A stretch of 64,000 bases of DNA from Candidatus Scybalocola faecigallinarum (GTDB lineage: Bacteria > Bacillota > Clostridia > Lachnospirales > Lachnospiraceae): contig DVIT01000031.1 in assembly GCA_018711005.1 (NCBI GenBank), positions 1 to 64,000 of the forward strand, written 5' to 3'. The translations under genes were made by a program, and so were the position numbers. The notes under the pieces are model-generated. The model ran no database searches, had not been told where the DNA came from, and saw nothing but the letters and a program-made list of their open reading frames with translations. Positions within the stretch are counted from its first letter, which is position 1. Each line of letters starts with the position of its first letter. Below, piece after piece: positions 36,034-44,709 of the stretch.

Positions 36034-36063
36034 TTGATATTTATTCTTGAGGATAAATATAGT
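36034..36063 (+). promoter_or_regulatory. Candidate promoter of carB
   Basis: TTGATA (36034-36039), an 18-base spacer and TATAGT (36058-36063). A leader of about 110 bases follows with a small gagccgggctc hairpin plus TTTT, which might act as an attenuator. Confidence 0.45.
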
Positions 36064-36177
36064 ATACTGGCAAGTGAAAATCTGTAGAGCCGGGCTCTTT
36101 TGGCAAAAACTACAGTAAAATTGACTTAACCGTTCAGTCCTGGATGAATGGTTATACCATAACAACGGGAGGAAACT

Positions 36178-39100
36178 ATGGGAAAGAGAAATGACATTCA
36201 CAAAGTATTGATTATTGGTTCCGGTCCTATCATCATCGGGCAGGCGTGCGAGTTCGACTATTCTGGAACTCAGGCATGTAAGGCGCTGCGTCAGCTGGGT
36301 TATGAGATCGTGCTGGTCAATTCCAATCCGGCGACGATCATGACTGACCCTGGGATCGCTGATGTAACTTACATCGAGCCGTTAAATGTCCACCGGCTGG
36401 AGCAGATCATCGAAAAAGAAAGACCGGATGCTATCCTGCCTAACCTTGGCGGACAGTCTGGTCTCAATCTTTGCTCAGAACTGGCAGAGGCAGGAATCCT
36501 GGACAAATATAATGTAAAGGTTATCGGTGTTCAGATCGATGCTATTCAGCGCGGCGAAGACCGTATTGAGTTTAAAAAGACTATGGAGCGCCTGGGCATT
36601 GAAATGGCCCGCAGCGAAGTGGCCTATACTGTAGAGGAAGCACTGGCCATTGCAGATAAGCTTGGCTATCCTGTCGTTCTGCGTCCGGCTTATACCATGG
36701 GCGGCGCCGGCGGCGGTCTTGTATATAATACAGAAGAATTAAAGACTGTCTGCGCCCGTGGTCTTGCAGCCAGCCTTGTAGGCCAGGTTCTGGTGGAAGA
36801 ATCTGTTCTTGGCTGGGAAGAACTGGAGCTTGAAGTTGTGCGCGATGCAAAAGGCAATATGATCACTGTATGCTTTATTGAAAATATTGACCCATTAGGC
36901 GTTCATACAGGTGACTCCTTCTGTTCCGCGCCTATGCTTACCATTCCTGAGGAAGCTCAGAAGGAACTTCAGCGTCAGGCCTATAAGATTGTCAATGAAG
37001 TTCAGGTTATCGGCGGTACAAACGTTCAGTTTGCAAGAAATACAAAAGACGGACGTATTATCGTTATTGAGATCAATCCGAGAACATCCCGTTCTTCAGC
37101 TCTGGCTTCCAAAGCTACCGGGTTCCCTATTGCCCTTGTATCTGCCATGCTGGCCAGCGGCCTCACATTGGATGAGATCCCATGCGGCAAGTACGGAACA
37201 CTGGATAAGTATGTGCCGGACGGCGATTATATTGTTATTAAGTTTGCCCGCTGGGCTTTTGAAAAGTTCAAGGGCGTAGAGGATAAGCTGGGTACACAGA
37301 TGCGTGCTGTAGGCGAAGTTATGAGTATTGGAAAGACTTACAAGGAAGCTTTCCAGAAAGCGATCCGCAGCCTTGAAAACGGACAGTATGGCCTTGGATT
37401 TGCCAAGAATTTCCATGAAAAGTCCAAGGATGAGCTGTTAAAGATGCTTTACTTCCCGTCAAGCCAGCGTCAGTTTATTATGTATGAGGCTTTAAGAAAG
37501 GGCGCGACGATTGATGAGCTTTACGAGCTGACAAAGATCAAGCCTTATTTCATTGAGCAGATGAAAGAACTTGTAGATGAAGAAGAAATGCTGATGCGCA
37601 ATAAGGGCGAGGTGCCTGCACCGGGCGTACTGCGCCAGGCGAAGCTGGACGGCTTCTCTGATAAGTATTTAAGCCAGATCCTTGAAGTATCTGAGGATGA
37701 TATCCGCAATGCCCGTCTGGCTGAAGGTATTGAAGAAGCGTGGGAAGGCGTTCATGTCAGCGGCACACAGGATAAGAACTACTATTATTCAACCTATCAT
37801 GTAAAGGATGAAAGTGTTGCCAGCGAAAATAAGAACAAGATCATGATCCTTGGCGGCGGCCCCAACCGTATCGGACAGGGTATTGAATTTGACTACTGCT
37901 GCGTACACTGTGCTCTGGCATTAAAGAAACTGGGATTTGAGACGATCATTGTCAACTGTAATCCTGAAACTGTGTCCACAGACTATGATACATCCGATAA
38001 GCTGTATTTTGAACCGCTGACACTGGAAGATGTGTTAAGTATTTATAAGAAAGAAAAGCCTCTTGGCGTTATCGCTCAGTTTGGCGGACAGACGCCGCTG
38101 AACCTGGCTGCTCAGCTGGAAAAGAACGGCGTGAAGATTCTTGGAACATCTCCGGCAGTGATCGACCTGGCAGAAGACAGAGATCATTTCCGTGCAATGA
38201 TGGACAAGCTTGGTATTCCTATGCCTGAATCCGGAATGGCTGTTACTATTGATGATGCCCTTAAGATTGCTGATGAAATCGGTTATCCGGTAATGGTACG
38301 TCCATCTTACGTTCTTGGCGGCCGGGGTATGGAAGTGGTTTATGATCCGGAAAGCATGAAGGCTTACATGGCAGCTGCCGTAGGCGTGACACCGGACCGT
38401 CCGATCCTGATCGACCGTTTCCTGCAGCATGCCACAGAGTGTGAAGCCGATGCCATCAGCGACGGAAATCATGCTTTTGTTCCTGCGGTTATGGAGCATA
38501 TTGAGCTTGCCGGCGTACATTCCGGTGACTCTGCCTGCATTATTCCGTCTCAGAATATTTCTCAGGAAAATCTTGAGACGATCAAGGAATATACAAAGAA
38601 GATCGCTGTTGAAATGAACGTGCGCGGTCTTATGAATATGCAGTATGCTATTGAAAATGGCAAGGTTTATGTACTTGAGGCGAACCCGAGAGCTTCCCGT
38701 ACAGTGCCTTTAGTTTCCAAGGTATGCGATATTTCCATGGTGCCTCTGGCAACAGAGATCATTACTATGGAATTTACAGGAAATCCGTCTCCGTTAAATG
38801 ATCTGAAAGAGAAGAAGATCCCTCACTTTGGTGTGAAGGAAGCTGTATTCCCATTTAATATGTTCCCTGAGGTGGATCCTCTCCTTGGACCTGAAATGCG
38901 CTCCACCGGCGAAGTTTTAGGACTGGCAGATAATGTGGGTGAAGCTTTCTACAAAGCTCAGGAAGCAACACAGACCTGCCTGCCTCTGGACGGAACTGTA
39001 CTGATCAGTGTCAGCAATCGGGATAAAAATGATGTTCTGGCTGTTGCTAAACAGTTTAAGAAGGCCGGATTTAAGATCGTGTCTACAAAACATACCCAGG

Positions 39101-39396
39101 AATACCTGGCAGAACACGGCATTGAGTCTGAGCGGATCAATAAGATTTCCGAAGGCCGTCCAAACGTATATGACCTGATCACTAATAAAGAAGTGAATAT
39201 TGTTATCAACACACCTAAGGGAAATGATGCCGGCCCCGATGACAGCTATGTGCGCAAGGCCTGCATTAAGAGCAAGGTGCCTTATATGACAACCATGGCA
39301 GCTGCACTGGCAACTGCTAACGGTATCCTCACTGTAAAAGGTGAAAAGGAAGTTGGCGTTATGTCCTTACAGGAACGTCACAGCCATATCCAGTAA
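36178..39396 (+). CDS. carB: Carbamoyl-phosphate synthase large subunit
   Basis: A 1072-aa enzyme that makes carbamoyl phosphate for pyrimidine and arginine synthesis using ammonia channelled from CarA. Both duplicated ATP-grasp halves are complete: GSGPIIIGQACEFDYSGTQA starts the first, and GGGPNRIGQGIEFDYCCVH the second. The C-terminal MGS-like regulatory domain (about 935-1072) follows. It starts after CGGGAGGAAACT. No carA lies upstream or downstream in the window, which is unusual; the small subunit must be elsewhere. Two hairpins end the gene. Confidence 0.97.
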   Translation: MGKRNDIHKVLIIGSGPIIIGQACEFDYSGTQACKALRQLGYEIVLVNSNPATIMTDPGIADVTYIEPLNVHRLEQIIEKERPDAILPNLGGQSGLNLCSELAEAGILDKYNVKVIGVQIDAIQRGEDRIEFKKTMERLGIEMARSEVAYTVEEALAIADKLGYPVVLRPAYTMGGAGGGLVYNTEELKTVCARGLAASLVGQVLVEESVLGWEELELEVVRDAKGNMITVCFIENIDPLGVHTGDSFCSAPMLTIPEEAQKELQRQAYKIVNEVQVIGGTNVQFARNTKDGRIIVIEINPRTSRSSALASKATGFPIALVSAMLASGLTLDEIPCGKYGTLDKYVPDGDYIVIKFARWAFEKFKGVEDKLGTQMRAVGEVMSIGKTYKEAFQKAIRSLENGQYGLGFAKNFHEKSKDELLKMLYFPSSQRQFIMYEALRKGATIDELYELTKIKPYFIEQMKELVDEEEMLMRNKGEVPAPGVLRQAKLDGFSDKYLSQILEVSEDDIRNARLAEGIEEAWEGVHVSGTQDKNYYYSTYHVKDESVASENKNKIMILGGGPNRIGQGIEFDYCCVHCALALKKLGFETIIVNCNPETVSTDYDTSDKLYFEPLTLEDVLSIYKKEKPLGVIAQFGGQTPLNLAAQLEKNGVKILGTSPAVIDLAEDRDHFRAMMDKLGIPMPESGMAVTIDDALKIADEIGYPVMVRPSYVLGGRGMEVVYDPESMKAYMAAAVGVTPDRPILIDRFLQHATECEADAISDGNHAFVPAVMEHIELAGVHSGDSACIIPSQNISQENLETIKEYTKKIAVEMNVRGLMNMQYAIENGKVYVLEANPRASRTVPLVSKVCDISMVPLATEIITMEFTGNPSPLNDLKEKKIPHFGVKEAVFPFNMFPEVDPLLGPEMRSTGEVLGLADNVGEAFYKAQEATQTCLPLDGTVLISVSNRDKNDVLAVAKQFKKAGFKIVSTKHTQEYLAEHGIESERINKISEGRPNVYDLITNKEVNIVINTPKGNDAGPDDSYVRKACIKSKVPYMTTMAAALATANGILTVKGEKEVGVMSLQERHSHIQ

Positions 39397-39403
39397 AAAA
39401 TTT

Positions 39404-39438
39404 ACGGCCTCAAATGAGATTTCCTCATTTGGGGCCGT
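39404..39438 (+). other. Stem-loop downstream of carB
   Basis: A 15-bp stem (acggcctcaaatgag / ctcatttggggccgt, one G-T pair) with a 5-base loop, directly after the stop codon; no T-run of its own. Confidence 0.6.
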
Positions 39439-39445
39439 AGCTGCA

Positions 39446-39495
39446 AAAAAAGGCGTGTTCCACGGAAAAACGAAGCCGTGGAACACGCCTTTTTT
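39446..39495. terminator. Bidirectional rho-independent terminator
   Basis: A perfect 14-bp stem ggcgtgttccacgg / ccgtggaacacgcc bounded by seven A and six T, working on both strands. Confidence 0.9.
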
Positions 39496-39691
39496 GCCGG
39501 GAATGCCGGATCAGTAAACCCGGATACTTTTTAAATGAACCGGGCCACGGGCGGAGCGGATCGTGACTTTAAGCAGGAATTGTACCACGGTTCGCTCCGT
39601 CAGGCAATGAAAAAGGAAAAATCCGGGAGTTCACAAATGAGCAGAGATATTTTATAATAGAAAGAGCAAAATAAGATAAGGAGGCGGCACA

Positions 39692-40774
39692 ATGAACCAG
39701 TTTTTTTCGATGCTGGATCATGCCCTTGATCTCGGCAGAAGCTTTGTGCTGGCAGTCATTGTTTCCAGCAGCGGCTCTGCCCCCAGGAGCAGCGGTGCAA
39801 AGATGGCAGTTTTTGAAAATGGTGAAACTGCCGGTACTGTAGGCGGGGGCGCTGTGGAATATGCCAGTATCCGGGAGGCATTGGACAATTTTGGAAAGAA
39901 GGCATCCTGGACCCGGACCTTTTCCCTGACAGAGAAGGGAGAAAATGCCCTGAATATGGCCTGCGGCGGTCAGGTAGAGGTATCCTTTGTTTTTGTGGAT
40001 AAAAGTGATCAGCCCTTTCGGGAATTGTTTGCCCGGATCAAAAAAGGGTTTAATGAAAATCAGGATCTGTGGCTGGTGACAAAATGTGATCACGGCGCAG
40101 TGACGGACATGGGGGTTTATGATCCTGTAGGCGGCCTTCATTTTTTCAGGAAAACACAGTATTTGTCAGAGGATCAGCAGGCACAGCTGTTTAAAAGCGA
40201 TCCCACAGTGCTTCCGGGAGAACCGTCATTTATGGCAGAACCGTTAAATGATTCAGGATATACATATATTTTCGGAGGCGGCCATGTGGCCCAGGCCCTT
40301 GTGCCGGTGATCGCGGCGGTGGATTTTAAGCCGGTGATCTATGAGGACCGGGAGGACTTTTGCCAGCCGGGGCTGTTTCCCGGCGTCCACCATGTGATCC
40401 GGGGCGATTTTGGCGCTATAAAGCCCCAGGTTTCCCTTACATCCAAGGACTATGTGGTCATTATGACCCGTGGACATGCCTGGGATTACCAGGTGCTTGC
40501 CCAGGTATTAAAAAGTCCTTCCGCCTATATTGGGGTTATGGGCAGCCGCAATAAGATCCGCGCCACCAAAGAGCGGCTTTTGGCGGACGGTTTTTCAGAA
40601 GAAGCCATGGAGCGGATCCACTGGCCTATTGGTCTGGCCATAAAAGCACAAACACCGGCAGAAATCGCTGTTAGTGTGGGGGCAGAACTGATCCTGTGCC
40701 GGGCGCAGCTTCGGGAGGCCCATAGGTCTGAGCAGGGTGAAAAAAGGGAGGGCCGCGTATGTCCGGCGATATAA
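39692..40774 (+). CDS. XdhC/CoxI family molybdenum-enzyme maturation protein
   Basis: A 360-aa protein. The N-terminal XdhC domain has SSGSAPRSSGAKMAVFENGE and GTVGGGAVEYA. The C-terminal Rossmann-type half has YIFGGGHVAQAL and VMGSRNKIRATKERL. XdhC proteins bind molybdenum cofactor and supply it, sulfurated, to xanthine-dehydrogenase-type enzymes. No such enzyme is nearby, so the client gene must be elsewhere. It has AAGGAGGCGGCACA before its ATG and overlaps the IclR gene by 16 bases. Confidence 0.88.
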   Translation: MNQFFSMLDHALDLGRSFVLAVIVSSSGSAPRSSGAKMAVFENGETAGTVGGGAVEYASIREALDNFGKKASWTRTFSLTEKGENALNMACGGQVEVSFVFVDKSDQPFRELFARIKKGFNENQDLWLVTKCDHGAVTDMGVYDPVGGLHFFRKTQYLSEDQQAQLFKSDPTVLPGEPSFMAEPLNDSGYTYIFGGGHVAQALVPVIAAVDFKPVIYEDREDFCQPGLFPGVHHVIRGDFGAIKPQVSLTSKDYVVIMTRGHAWDYQVLAQVLKSPSAYIGVMGSRNKIRATKERLLADGFSEEAMERIHWPIGLAIKAQTPAEIAVSVGAELILCRAQLREAHRSEQGEKREGRVCPAI

Positions 40775-41559
40775 AGTCTGTGGAAAAGGCCATGCATTTG
40801 CTGGATACCCTGGCTGCCGCACGGACGCCCCTGTCCCTTCAGGAGCTTTCCATGCGGTGTGAGTACCCGAAAAGCACGGTTTACGGACTTTTATCCACCC
40901 TTCGTCAGTTCCATGTGATCGAGCAGGATGGGGTCACAGGCCATTACCGTTTGGGGATGCATTTGTTTGAGTTGGGAAATGTGGTAAGTTCTTCCTGGGA
41001 TGTGCTTGGAACTGCAAGAAACTACATGCCGGCCATTGCCCAGACCATTGGTGAGACTGTGGGCCTGTGGATGTATCAGGAAAATGAAGTGATCTGCCTG
41101 TTTCAGCAGGATACGGGAAATCCCATGCGGGTGGTTACACAGGCTGGCACCCGGTTTTCTGTTCATTGTACAGCCACCGGCAAGGCGATACTTACATGGA
41201 TGCCGGACCGGGAACTGCGGCTGCGCCAGATGGAGCGCACCAACGCCATGTCTGTCTTTACCCCCCATACCATTGTAACCCGGGAGGGAATGCTGCGGGA
41301 AATGGAACGGATCCGGGGAAATGGGGTGGCCATTGAAAACGGTGAGCATTTTATCGGTCTGCGCAGCGTAGCTGCTCCGGTATTTGACAGCAGTGACATT
41401 CCCAGATATGCTCTGGCGGTGTCGGGAATGTTTCGCAGCATTAAGGAAGAACATTTTACAAAAGCAGCCCGTATGATATGGGAAGCGTGTATGAATATGT
41501 CCAGGGATATGGGCTATATGAAAGAATATCCCCCATATCGGTTAAGATTTGATGAATAA
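40759..41559 (+). CDS. IclR family transcriptional regulator
   Basis: A 266-aa regulator. The winged helix is visible at the N terminus (AMHLLDTLAAARTPLSLQEL, then CEYPKSTVYGLLSTL). The effector-binding domain runs from about 75 to the end (FSVHCTATGKAILTWMPDRE, then GVAIENGEHFIGLRSVAAPV). It starts inside the 3' end of the xdhC-like gene and so is coupled to it, perhaps controlling purine or molybdenum-enzyme use. The ligand is unknown. Confidence 0.9.
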   Translation: MSGDIKSVEKAMHLLDTLAAARTPLSLQELSMRCEYPKSTVYGLLSTLRQFHVIEQDGVTGHYRLGMHLFELGNVVSSSWDVLGTARNYMPAIAQTIGETVGLWMYQENEVICLFQQDTGNPMRVVTQAGTRFSVHCTATGKAILTWMPDRELRLRQMERTNAMSVFTPHTIVTREGMLREMERIRGNGVAIENGEHFIGLRSVAAPVFDSSDIPRYALAVSGMFRSIKEEHFTKAARMIWEACMNMSRDMGYMKEYPPYRLRFDE

Positions 41560-41618
41560 ATAAACGATCCGGCCGGATCTGTGGCCGGGGTGTTAAAGCG
41601 TTTTCAGGAGGTAGATGT

Positions 41619-42074
41619 ATGATCTGGATTTTATTGGCTGCGGGGATCGCAGCGGGAGATCTGTGGATCAAGAAATGGATCCGGGAGCATAAGGAGCTGA
41701 ACTCCCGGCAGCCTGTAGCAGGAGGAAAGATTATTATAACCAAATACTATAATACCGGAGCCATGCTCGGATTTTTAAAGGATAAAGCAAAATTTCTCTC
41801 AGGGGCAACTTTGCTGGCCCTTGGGATCATTATCGGGCTGCTCCTGTCTGTCCTTGGACGCCGGGGGAATTATGTGATGAAATTAGGGCTGTCCCTGCTT
41901 TTAGGCGGCGCCGCCAGCAATGCATTTGAACGGGCCGCTTACGGGAAAGTCACAGATTATTTCCGCATTTCCATAGGAAGCAAAAAGCTGGAAAAGATCA
42001 TTTTCAATATTGGAGACTTTTGTATTTTTGCAGGAAGCGCCCTGGCAGCGGTGGGCAGCCTGCTAAAAAAGTGA
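41619..42074 (+). CDS. lspA: Signal peptidase II (LspA) family protein
   Basis: A 151-aa membrane protein with four hydrophobic segments. The catalytic pair of lipoprotein signal peptidase is present: D113 in GKVTDYF and D133 in FNIGDFCIF. Other landmarks are YNTGAMLGF (about 44-52) and LGGAASNAFERAAYG, where the usual Asp before Arg is Glu104. The N-terminal GDLWIKKW replaces the common D-x-x-x-K pattern. It could be the main enzyme or a divergent paralogue. It has TCAGGAGGTAGATGT-type spacing before its ATG, and a terminator follows. Confidence 0.75.
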   Translation: MIWILLAAGIAAGDLWIKKWIREHKELNSRQPVAGGKIIITKYYNTGAMLGFLKDKAKFLSGATLLALGIIIGLLLSVLGRRGNYVMKLGLSLLLGGAASNAFERAAYGKVTDYFRISIGSKKLEKIIFNIGDFCIFAGSALAAVGSLLKK

Positions 42075-42127
42075 ATGGGTGCTGCCACCCTCTTTGATGC
42101 CGGTACGGCAATCTCCAAAATGCCTAA

Positions 42128-42180
42128 GGTAATCGTTTTATTAGGTCTGCCAGGGCCCAACTAAACGGTTACCTTTTTTT
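42128..42180 (+). terminator. Rho-independent terminator after the lspA-like gene
   Basis: Stem ggtaatcgttta / taaacggttacc (with one wobble) followed by seven T. Confidence 0.85.
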
Positions 42181-42201
42181 ACGAAAATTTTGTGAATTTA
42201 G

Positions 42202-42306
42202 TAGACTTTAATGAATTTTTAGGATATAGTAATTAAGTATGGGAAATTATATCCGCGAAAGATCGGCATGATCTTCCAGAGAATCCCATACCCGTGATGT
42301 CACGGG
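42202..42306 (+). promoter_or_regulatory. Promoter and structured leader of ftsH
   Basis: TAGACT (42202-42207) is 17 bases from TATAGT (42225-42230). The leader then shows gtatggga/tcccatac (42238-42291) enclosing agatc/gatct, and a compact cccgtga-tg-tcacggg hairpin (42291-42306) followed by ACTTTTTG, which resembles a weak terminator. An attenuation role is possible. Confidence 0.45.
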
Positions 42307-42329
42307 GACTTTTTGAGAGGAGGAAAGCT

Positions 42330-44588
42330 GTGGACAATAAACAGGATGATAAAAATAAAAAGAACAGGAATTTGATAAACTGGGTCATTATCGGTGTGAT
42401 CGCACTGATCATTATGTTATTTTTTAATTTCTTATCCGCGCAGCTGCGTGAAAGCCGGCGGCAGGAAATAACATATAATCAATTTCTGGAATGGCTGGAT
42501 AACGACGAGCTTAGAGAAGTGCTTGTAAAAAACAACGGAACGATTGAATTTACCCGAAGCGATGAGGATCCGATGCTTGGGATGACCTATTATACAGGAG
42601 CTATGACGGATCTTGACCTGACAGATAAGCTGGTGGACGCAGGTGTTGACTTTAAGCGGGAGATCCAGCAGTCCAGCAGTACGCTTATGACGATTCTTCT
42701 ATATTATATACTGCCGCTGGTTATTATTTACGTGGTCATGGTATTTGTATTCAGGGCCATGTCCAAGGGCGGCGGCGTTATGGGCGTAGGCAAGAGTACG
42801 GCCAAGGTTTACGTGCAAAAGCAGACCGGTGTTACATTTAAAGATGTGGCAGGCCAGGAGGAAGCAAAGGAATCCCTGAGAGAAATCGTAGACTTTCTCC
42901 ATAATCCGGAAAAATATACAAGTATCGGTGCAAAGCTTCCCAAAGGCGCTCTTTTAGTAGGCCCTCCGGGAACCGGTAAAACATTGCTTGCCAGAGCTGT
43001 GGCAGGAGAGGCAAACGTTCCTTTTTATTCCCTGTCCGGTTCGGATTTTGTTGAAATGTTTGTGGGCGTGGGTGCTTCCCGTGTCCGCGATCTGTTTAAG
43101 CAGGCCCAGCAGTCCGCGCCCTGTATTATTTTTATCGATGAGCTGGATGCTATTGGCAAGAGCCGTGATTCCAGATACGGCGGCAATGATGAGCGTGAGC
43201 AGACATTAAACCAGCTGTTATCGGAAATGGATGGTTTTGATGCGTCTAAAGGTATCATTATTCTGGCGGCTACAAACCGTCCGGAAATTCTGGACAAGGC
43301 CCTGCTGCGTCCGGGACGTTTCGACCGGCGGATCGTTGTGGAAAAACCGGACTTAAAAGGCCGTATCGATACCCTTAGGGTTCATGCACGAAATGTACGC
43401 ATGGACGAAACTGTGGATTTTCATGAGATCGCCCTGGCTACCAGCGGTGCCGTAGGTTCAGATCTGGCCAACATTATTAATGAAGCTGCCTTAAACGCAG
43501 TTAAGCACCACCGTCAGGCGGTATCCCAGAAGGATTTGTTTGAATCTGTGGAAGTGGTTATTGCCGGTAAAGAGAAGAAAGACCGTGTGCTCAGCGAAAA
43601 AGAGCGTAAGATTGTTTCTTATCACGAAGTGGGCCATGCCTTGTGCGCGGCGCTTCAGAAAAATACCGAGCCGGTGCAAAAGATCACCATTGTCCCCAGA
43701 ACCATGGGGGCTTTAGGCTATACGATGCAGGTGCCTGAGGAAGAAAAGTATCTTATGTCCCAGGCAGAGATCGAAGAAGAACTGGTTGTTCTTTATGGCG
43801 GCCGCGCGGCAGAATATGTGCGGTTTGATTCAGTAACCACCGGTGCATCCAATGATATTGAGCGGGCAACCGCCCTTGCCCGTGCCATGGTGACCCAGTA
43901 CGGTATGTCTGAGCGGTTTGGCCTTATGGGGCTGGAATCCATAGAAAACCGTTATCTGGACGGCCGGGCCGTATTAAACTGCGGCGATGCTACAGCAGGC
44001 CAGATTGATGAAGAAGTGATGAAGATCCTGAAGGTGGCCTATGAAAAGGCAGTAAATCTCCTGAAGGATAACCTGGATGCCCTGGATAAGATCAGCGCAT
44101 ACCTTATTGAAAATGAAACCATTACCGGAAAGGAATTTATGCGCATTTTCAATGAAGTGCGGGGAATCACACCGGAAGATTCCATTACCGAACCAAAAGA
44201 TCCGGCAACGGGATCAAAACCGGCGGAAAGCCATACAGACGCGCCGGAGCAGTATGCAGCTTCCAAAGAGACAGATACATCCTCAGATCCGTATCCGTCT
44301 CCGGCCAATTATGGCAGCGGCCCGGCATTTAAGGTGTCTATGCCGCCGGAAGCCGGTCCTTCCGGACACAGACCTGTTATGCCCTTATCCGAGGATTCTA
44401 TCTGGCCTCCGGTAAAGAAGCCGGAAGCACGGCCCGACAGTGATCTTTCCGGGGACCAGGAAACTGTTTCCGATAAGAGCCAGGACGGCAGCGTAAGTAC
44501 GGACAATGCCTCCCAAAATGCCGGCAGGGCTGGCGGGAACAAAGAGGGCAAGGATTATTCCGGTTCTGCCGGTACTTTAAAAGACTGA
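42330..44588 (+). CDS. ftsH: ATP-dependent zinc metalloprotease FtsH
   Basis: A membrane-bound AAA+ protease of about 752 aa. Two N-terminal membrane segments (about 18-36 and 119-138) flank the external domain. The AAA domain has Walker A GPPGTGKT, Walker B IIFIDELDAIG and the SRH region ATNRPEILDKALLRPGRFDR. The zinc motif is HEVGH with a later Asp ligand. The C-terminal 140 residues are a disordered Pro/Ser/Asp-rich tail (EPKDPATGSKPAESHTDAPE), longer than usual. Start GTG at 42330 follows GAGAGGAGGAAAGCT; an upstream ATG has no ribosome site. Confidence 0.95.
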   Translation: MDNKQDDKNKKNRNLINWVIIGVIALIIMLFFNFLSAQLRESRRQEITYNQFLEWLDNDELREVLVKNNGTIEFTRSDEDPMLGMTYYTGAMTDLDLTDKLVDAGVDFKREIQQSSSTLMTILLYYILPLVIIYVVMVFVFRAMSKGGGVMGVGKSTAKVYVQKQTGVTFKDVAGQEEAKESLREIVDFLHNPEKYTSIGAKLPKGALLVGPPGTGKTLLARAVAGEANVPFYSLSGSDFVEMFVGVGASRVRDLFKQAQQSAPCIIFIDELDAIGKSRDSRYGGNDEREQTLNQLLSEMDGFDASKGIIILAATNRPEILDKALLRPGRFDRRIVVEKPDLKGRIDTLRVHARNVRMDETVDFHEIALATSGAVGSDLANIINEAALNAVKHHRQAVSQKDLFESVEVVIAGKEKKDRVLSEKERKIVSYHEVGHALCAALQKNTEPVQKITIVPRTMGALGYTMQVPEEEKYLMSQAEIEEELVVLYGGRAAEYVRFDSVTTGASNDIERATALARAMVTQYGMSERFGLMGLESIENRYLDGRAVLNCGDATAGQIDEEVMKILKVAYEKAVNLLKDNLDALDKISAYLIENETITGKEFMRIFNEVRGITPEDSITEPKDPATGSKPAESHTDAPEQYAASKETDTSSDPYPSPANYGSGPAFKVSMPPEAGPSGHRPVMPLSEDSIWPPVKKPEARPDSDLSGDQETVSDKSQDGSVSTDNASQNAGRAGGNKEGKDYSGSAGTLKD

Positions 44589-44648
44589 TCTTTGCGAAAG
44601 CATCCGGAGGGATGCAGCGATAAAGGTCAAAAGATGGATCTGACAGAA

Positions 44649-44685
44649 AACCTGATGAGATAGGACAGCCTCATCAGGTTTTTCT
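44649..44685 (+). terminator. Rho-independent terminator after ftsH
   Basis: An 11-bp stem aacctgatgag / ctcatcaggtt followed by TTTCT, between ftsH and uvrC. Confidence 0.8.
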
Positions 44686-44709
44686 AATGTTTTGGAAGGA
44701 AGTGAAGAA

